Below are positions 58,461-64,000 of a DNA stretch of 64,000 nt, in pieces. The notes beneath the pieces are model-generated. The model ran no database searches. It worked only from the letters and a program-made list of their open reading frames with translations, and was not told the DNA's origin. The stretch covers positions 4,411,367-4,475,366 of the forward strand of contig CM067523.1 of assembly GCA_034509495.1 (NCBI GenBank), given 5' to 3'. Each line of letters begins with the position of its first letter. Position 1 is the stretch's first letter. A program made the translations under genes and the position numbers. This DNA is from Acestrorhynchus altus. Its lineage: Eukaryota; Chordata; Actinopteri; Characiformes; Acestrorhynchidae.

Positions 58461-58699
58461 GCGAGCGGGCAAAGAGAGAGAGAGAGGCTGCAAATCTATT
58501 CTGCCAAACACCTTCTCTGCACTCAATCCATGTGTGTGAAAGTATATGTTTGGGTGTGTGGGTGTGTGGTGTGTGTGGGGGTGTGTGTTTACTGCTACAT
58601 GCTGTTACACTGCTTGCTGTACCGTATTTCTTACTCGCGGTAATGCACAAAACATTACCCCGGAATGCCTTGTTAGTCCCTGTTAGTCTTAGCTACAGT

Positions 58700-59767
58700 G
58701 ACTTAATACTGGGATCTAGGAGGTTTTCTAGGAATTCTCAACACACTGATATATTTCCGAGTTTGGTACAAGTGTCCCACTGTTGTACCACCGTTCTAAC
58801 TTATTTGTGGAAACTTTCATGATCAATATTTATACAAATTCTAGCTTTTTAAAGCATGTTTTACTTTGATATGGAAAATTCATACTGGGATCCAATAAGT
58901 TTTAATCTAACACTCACTAACAGACGCTGTATAACTATCTTAACCTCAAATGAATGAATGTCTTCAGGTAAATCTGTCTCACTGAACGAAATCACATAAT
59001 TTTCTTTTTCTTCCACTCAAATGTGTTTAGGCTTTGCTCCAGTCAATTCATACTGGAATTTGGTTGTTCATAGGTAATCCACCATTTATGCTGTGTTACT
59101 GATATGAGCAGATGATATGTGTGTCTCATGGAAAGTAATCATACATTTATCTTCATTAACTCAAATATGTTTGGGCTGTCCTCTGGTAAATTCATACTGG
59201 AGCCTATATGTTTAAAGGTAACCCATGTAGGCTGTGTTACTGCTTATTGAAGAGAGTATGTTAGTCTCAATCACTTCGACTCTAATGTGTTTAGGCTTTT
59301 CTCCAGTAAATTCATAGTGGGATTGAGTTTTTTTCTGGTAAGCAGGCACCTACATTTATGCTGTGTTGCAGATGTGAGCAGATCATTTGTGAGTCTCTCT
59401 GAAAGAAATCACACAAATATCTTCTTTAACTTAAATGTCTTTAGGTCAATTCATACTGGAGCCTAGTTGTTTAAAGGTAACCCATGTAACCGCTTTTTTT
59501 GCTTCGACTCAAATAAGTTTAGTCTTTTCTTCAGTAAATTCATACTGGAAACTTTTTTTTTTTCAGGTAATCCTGCAACATCTATGCAGTATTACTAATG
59601 TGTTCAGAAAATCTGTAAGTCTCCCTGAAAGACGTCTTGTTTGACTGAAATGTGTAAATTCATACTGGAATCTAGTTTTCAGGTAATCCACCACCTACTT
59701 TTATGCTGTGTTACTGAACGAAATCATACGATTCTATTTGTGGACTCAAATATGTTTAGGTATATAT

Positions 59768-59815
<48 letters not shown>

Positions 59816-59885
59816 TTGCGGTTGATGTACAGTATTACATACTCATAACTGAAAGCTTTTCTATGCCTAATTCATACTGAATTAT
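58700..59885 (+). repeat. Degenerate satellite-like tandem repeat, unit about 90-167 bp
   Basis: The anchor TTCATACTGG or a close variant occurs at 58879, 59046, 59191, 59311, 59450, 59539, 59659 and 59871. A weaker TTAATACTGGGATCTAGG lies at 58712. Each anchor is preceded by TTTAGGCTTTTCTCCAGTAAA-like sequence. It is followed by AGGTAATCCACC, TTATGCTGTGTTACTGA and GAAAGAAATCA modules where these survive. Spacing varies through internal deletion. No coding. Confidence 0.85.
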
Positions 59886-59960
59886 TTTTGCAGTGTGTGT
59901 GTGTGTGTGTGTGTGTCTGTGTGTGTATGTGTGTGTGTGTGTGTGTATGTGTATTTGCGT
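59772..59960 (+). repeat. Two (TG)n microsatellites at the end of the tandem array
   Basis: About 20 TG units at 59772-59812 and an imperfect TG run at 59892-59952 with TC and TATG interruptions. Each is preceded by TTGCAG or TTTGCAG and followed by ATTTGCG, so the TG tract itself may be part of a duplicated unit. Confidence 0.93.
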
Positions 59961-60039
59961 GCTGTTTGAGTGAAAGGTGTGAGTGTATAAGGCAGACAGA
60001 AGCCCCTTGTGAACATGCGTCTCACAGACATATTCGAGC

Positions 60040-60240
60040 CACTTATTCCCAAATATCCCTGCTTTAATATTTATTTCTCTCTTTGCTCTGCTGTAATAAT
60101 GCAGTGAGGAGTGCTATCATAATCAGGGGAGGAGAAGAACGGCGGGAGCAGAGGCCTTTTTAAACAAATGAAGCTGTCAGTGCAACACAAAGCCCCAGAG
60201 AAAAATTACTGAGCTGGACGCCACACTTATGCAGAGCACT
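60040..60240. other. Noncoding, nothing recognised
   Basis: Short unique stretch, no feature. Confidence 0.35.
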
Positions 60241-60290
60241 CTCTTCCCTTCTCCTCTCTTCTCATCGTCTCTCAGCTCTCTGTGTTCTCT

Positions 60291-60291
<1 letters not shown>

Positions 60292-60350
<59 letters not shown>
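60292..60350 (+). repeat. (CT)n microsatellite
   Basis: About 28 TC units. Confidence 0.95.
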
Positions 60351-60429
60351 TGGCAGAATTATGTGTTGACTTTTTTGGGTGACCTTTAGCAGCACCGTAG
60401 TTAGTGCTCTCCTCTGAGTGTGTTGAAAC

Positions 60430-60430
<1 letters not shown>

Positions 60431-60483
<53 letters not shown>

Positions 60484-60488
60484 TTTTT

Positions 60489-60558
<70 letters not shown>
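60431..60558 (+). repeat. Compound (CT)n(CA)n microsatellite
   Basis: CT units to 60472, interrupted CT/T run to 60497, then about 30 CA units with one TA. Confidence 0.95.
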
Positions 60559-60561
<3 letters not shown>

Positions 60562-60639
60562 CCCAGGTTCCCACCCCCTCCATTTCCCAGCTAAAGCCCA
60601 GTGATTAAGCCGTGTTCAACTCAAACATCCGAGGTTTCT

Positions 60640-60721
60640 CTCTCTCTCTCTTCTCTTCTTTCTTTCTTCTTCTCTCTCTCTCTCTCTCTCTGTCACACAC
60701 ACACACACACACACACACACT
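60640..60721 (+). repeat. Compound CT and (CA)n microsatellite
   Basis: Imperfect CT/CTTT to 60691, then 14 CA units. Confidence 0.93.
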
Positions 60722-60789
60722 TGACATAAATGCACTTGTGGCACTTATGTCTCACCATTGCATTTTACCACACACATAGAAATGGAGGT

Positions 60790-60845
60790 GAGAGAGAAAG
60801 AGATATGAATGAAGAGAGGCATAGTGAGAGAAAGACAGAGAATTG

Positions 60846-60877
<32 letters not shown>

Positions 60878-60920
60878 AAGAAAGAAAGAAAGAGATACAA
60901 GAAGCAAGTGAGACAGAGGC

Positions 60921-60968
<48 letters not shown>

Positions 60969-61035
60969 GAAGAAAGTAAGGAAAAGGAAAGAAAGAAAAG
61001 GAAGAATATAGGGAGGAAGAGAAAGGGAGAGAGAA
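60790..61035 (+). repeat. (GA)n / (GAAA)n purine tract
   Basis: GA runs at 60846-60873 and 60920-60968, with five GAAA units at 60872-60892 and purine-rich linkers. The strand sense is opposite to the CT arrays 300-550 bp upstream. Confidence 0.93.
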
Positions 61036-61129
61036 GTTGCCTCAGAGTGGATTCCACTGAACTTCTCTATTCTCTCCAAAGCAGGTTTCCTCACTTTATA
61101 CAGAACTACATAATGCACTCCCACCACCC

Positions 61130-61600
61130 ACTGCCATCAGATGAGCGCGAGAGCGGCGAGAAATAGAAGTGTATATCTGCAAATCAACATAAAAAGTCAC
61201 TTCATTTGTAGTGGGCGAGGCAGGAGGGAGTGGAGGAGGGAGGAGGGGGTGGAGAATGTGGCCATGTCAGACGCCTGATAAAGTTTATGTCTTCCTGCCA
61301 TTTTCCAAAAGTAAACACCCCCGCGGCCTACATGACATCACTAAGTAGGTTAAGTGTAGTCTCGAGTCGTCATCGATCATTACGGAATGTAGCATATTCC
61401 GCATGGCGCGAGCACGAGAGAGAGGAGAGGTAAAAGTTTTCCACTGTACCGAGATGACATTTAATTTTTCATATCTCCTCCGTAGTCCTGGAATGAATTT
61501 TGGCAGACCTGATGCAATTTAGCAGCTTGGCAGTTTCAAATTGGGCAATGAATCACGCGGATTCAATGGGCGCGAGTGGCTGCATAATATTTTCTCTGTG
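61130..61600. other. Candidate conserved noncoding block
   Basis: Unusually CpG-rich for this window (CCGCGGCC at 61321, CTCGAGTCGTCATCGATC at 61362, GCATGGCGCGAGCACGAG at 61401). It contains the inverted repeat CGGAATGTAGCATATTCCG at 61383-61401, plus GACATTTAATTTTTC and ATGAATCACGCGGATTC. No exon-like frame. Best regulatory candidate in the right half. Confidence 0.45.
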
Positions 61601-61649
61601 TCAGGAAAAAGAGAGAGGTGCTGAGGCTTTGGACAGTGGATCTCCTCCC

Positions 61650-61690
61650 TCTCTCTCTCTCTCCCCCCACTCTCTCTCCCTCTCTCTCAC
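61650..61690 (+). repeat. Imperfect CT tract
   Basis: CT runs with C-runs, about 40 bases. Confidence 0.85.
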
Positions 61691-61931
61691 TTGCTGCTGT
61701 GTACCTTGCAATCTGGACATGCTGTTCTATGCACAAGTGTGAGAGAGCACACTGAAAGCTACTTTCAACACATGTACAGACCACAATATAAACATAAAAA
61801 AGCTACACAACTCTTCTCCCCCTTTTTATTATTTTCAGCACTTTGCAGAATCCATTTCTCAAAAGCACAGCACTGGTAAGGTCATCTCATGGAAATCTTT
61901 TGTACTGCAATGCTTCCATGTCCTGTCTGGC

Positions 61932-61932
<1 letters not shown>

Positions 61933-61992
<60 letters not shown>
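61933..61992 (+). repeat. (AAT)n microsatellite
   Basis: About 19 TAA triplets. Confidence 0.95.
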
Positions 61993-61993
<1 letters not shown>

Positions 61994-62009
61994 TAACAGT
62001 GATACTGTG

Positions 62010-62054
62010 ATATATATATATATATAAAACAAAATCTCTCTCTCTGTTTCTCTG

Positions 62055-62092
<38 letters not shown>
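62010..62092 (+). repeat. (TA)n and (CT)n microsatellites
   Basis: Eight TA units at 62011-62026 and, after a short A-rich linker, CT runs with GTTT and GCC interruptions to 62092. Confidence 0.93.
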
Positions 62093-62095
<3 letters not shown>

Positions 62096-62822
62096 AATCA
62101 ATATGTAATGTAAATATATATTTCTCTGTTCTTAGCCTTTTCAATATTTCATTATTCATATGTAATACTAATATATCAAGATAATTTACACTTTTTCACC
62201 TTTTCTCAAAAGCACTCCATGGTGTTTTCATTTTTTGTTTCCCTTTTATTTAACAAAATTTGTGCACAATTTATTTTAGGAATGAACTGAATATTCGTCA
62301 ACCAAATTGATTTGAATTGAAAATGAAGCTGAAGATGAAAATCAGTTAAGAAAAATAAATAGAAAAGTTATGTAAGTATGATATGGTAAGTAATATGGTC
62401 ATAATTTCATTTGGAGAAAATAAAAATATTTTGTTTATTTATTTTTTTTATTGTCATATTTTTCTTTGTTGGTCTGTGTGCTGGGATGTAAAATTGGTCA
62501 GTGTAAAAGTAACACAAAATACATTTTGTTTTATTTATAGTTTAATTTTAAATAACATTTCATTTACACAATGGTGAAAAAATGACAACAGTTAGTTGGA
62601 ATATGGAATATGTTATTCAAAGGACATTCTTAACATCATGCTCATATAAAAAGATTTGACTTATTATCAAACAACGTCCATTTGGAGCAGTTCTACTGGT
62701 CAACTCTATAAATGTCCACACAATATATATATAGGAATCAAATGGGATATATAGATATTTAGTAATAATATGATTTGGGTGTAGAGACATTGTTCTGAGA
62801 ACTTGTCCTTCACCCACCCACC

Positions 62823-62824
<2 letters not shown>
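62093..62824. other. AT-rich noncoding, nothing recognised
   Basis: Very AT-rich with T-runs; no feature. Confidence 0.4.

Positions 62825-62859
<35 letters not shown>
62825..62859 (+). repeat. (CA)n microsatellite
   Basis: About 17 CA units following a C-run. A weaker CA-rich stretch is at 63035-63078. Confidence 0.95.
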
Positions 62860-62862
<3 letters not shown>

Positions 62863-63079
62863 TGTGGTCTGTGGTCTTAGTCTTAAGCAGAGAGGCAACT
62901 ATTCAGTGATGCAGATGCTCATATTTGGTGGTGTAGTCCTGGGGAGGGAAGTGTCAACATTAAATGTTCATAGTTACTCTCATAGAGCAGCTACTAGTAC
63001 TCACCTTTAACAAAGACCATCACCCTTCCACACAAAACACACACACGCACACACACTCATAGACAGGCACACACACGTG

Positions 63080-63490
63080 CTCGCCAGGCTCTCCGCCCAC
63101 CTCATAAGACACACAGTGTATGTGCTTTTAAAAGGTGAAGAGGTCCAGAGGGCCCCTCTGTATCTGATTTTTGACAAAGAGCAGCGCGGCCAGAAATCGA
63201 TAGCGGCTGCTCAGGGTGAGAGGGAGCGCGAGCGAAGGTGCCAGCGAGATCGCCCGGATGTTTCTCGGCCTGCCTCTCCAGCCCATATGAACCCAAACAA
63301 GCAAAGAATGGACTGACAACGCTTTTGACACCAGCCGTTTATTAGCCGCTCCGCAACTCTGGCCGACGTGGGCCCCCGTTGGCCGACTGGCTGCATGGCC
63401 GAGTCTGCGCCACGACCAGAAGCGAAGCCCCTCCATTTGTCAGGGTCACCGTCAGGAAAATTAGTGTTTATTCTTGTAGAAAGCAAGAAA
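63080..63490. other. Candidate conserved noncoding block
   Basis: CpG-retaining, non-repetitive sequence: GCAGCGCGGCCAGAAATCGA, GAGCGCGAGCGAAGGTGCC and TTTATTAGCCGCTCCGCAAC. Several overlapping frames of 60-120 codons on both strands reflect the lack of stops in GC-richer DNA. None shows a domain. A short regulatory or untranslated region is possible. Confidence 0.35.
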
Positions 63491-64000
63491 AAAAGAGGCA
63501 AGGAAAAAAGAGCGGTGATGAATTGGTTTATTTGTATGCTAACAGATTTTTGGATCGTGCTCCTTCTTGCTCTCACACGCTTTTACTCCTTCTCTCTTTG
63601 TGCACACACTCACCTACAAAAGCGATAATTTCAGACCCCTGTTGTAGGTTTGAGGAGGTGTCGGGAATGCATTTGCAAACAGCTTGGAGTCACATAAATG
63701 CTGTTAGACAACAAGGCCCAGTACACACACATTAACCTCTAGGGTGAAGTAAAGCTTTTTGACTATTAGAGTCTGTTTTCTGCTTTCTGTACAGCTGCGA
63801 TTTAATATCCCTCCCTTAAACGTCCTCTGTTGGTAATTATTATATGTCTTTGTCATTTATACTTATATTTGCATATATTACCCTTATATTGTTTGATTCA
63901 CAGCAGGAAAATATGTTGATAAGTAGTTAAATTTAAACTTTGACCACCCTTTTTGGTTGCTCACTTTGCAGGAGGTTCCGTGCCTTTTTCTAAACTTCAC
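63491..64000. other. Noncoding, nothing recognised
   Basis: Unique AT-rich sequence to the window end. Confidence 0.4.

Noticed and set aside
58879..59690. On the minus strand several units of the tandem repeat read TGEKP-like (ACTGGAGAAAAGCCT), suggesting a C2H2 zinc-finger array.
   Set aside because: The spacing is 89-167 bp rather than 84, no Cys-x2-Cys or His-x3-His pairs surround it, other units read differently, and stops are frequent. The match is a coincidence.
63211..63576. Overlapping frames of 64-121 codons on both strands near the right edge.
   Set aside because: Simultaneous open frames in several phases point to GC-biased noncoding DNA rather than a gene.

Overview
The window looks like a noncoding stretch of a ray-finned fish genome. 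It has no bacterial-style gene packing and no long open reading frame that reads as a cellular protein. It carries very dense dinucleotide and trinucleotide microsatellites, tRNA-derived SINEs, many decayed Tc1/mariner elements and TTAA-flanked nonautonomous transposons. The SINE and Tc1-derived families resemble those I associate with otophysan fishes (characiforms, catfishes and relatives), but that placement comes from memory and is only moderately secure. I support no complete host protein-coding gene, no host exon and no host RNA gene. The only convincing protein-like signals are broken Tc1-type transposases.

Layout. 1-490: two pieces of a TTAA-flanked repeat family in opposite orientations. 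490-9100: mostly unique noncoding DNA with a SINE (6430-6660) and a conserved-looking block (2110-2560). 9100-10000: two pieces of a common teleost interspersed repeat. 11180-12100: a cluster of ATT/AAT arrays of alternating strand sense, interrupted by a 100-N assembly gap. 12715-13445: a minisatellite with mixed 50- and 39-bp units. 13780-20600: conserved-looking noncoding blocks separated by microsatellites. 20960-26690: a transposon-rich block (TTAA MITEs, Tc1 remnants). 28100-30290: a SINE and the longest TTAA element, swollen by an internal AAT array. 33330-34610: a Tc1 remnant with a 132-codon open frame, a SINE head and a GGTTAAGG block. 36000-43000: SINE, Tc1-derived MITE, foldback element and conserved-looking DNA. 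45550-47990: another TTAA element and a MITE nested inside a Tc1-derived element. 49900-55600: SINE-like fragment, hairpin repeat and a second readable Tc1 transposase relic. 55700-64000: a very dense simple-repeat zone, a degenerate tandem array (58700-59885) and several conserved-looking blocks.

How it fits together. The pattern of unique, homeodomain-site-rich blocks (many TAATTA/ATTAAT words, retained CpGs) separated by repeats, without exons, suggests an intergenic or intronic desert near a developmental regulator. That is an inference: the host gene cannot be named from this sequence, and conservation cannot be measured from one genome. The most notable signals are the multi-copy TTAA family, the nested MITE with matching 4-bp flanks, the foldback element, the 50/39-bp minisatellite and the degenerate satellite at 58700-59885. 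All positions were read by eye and repeat edges may be off by several bases.
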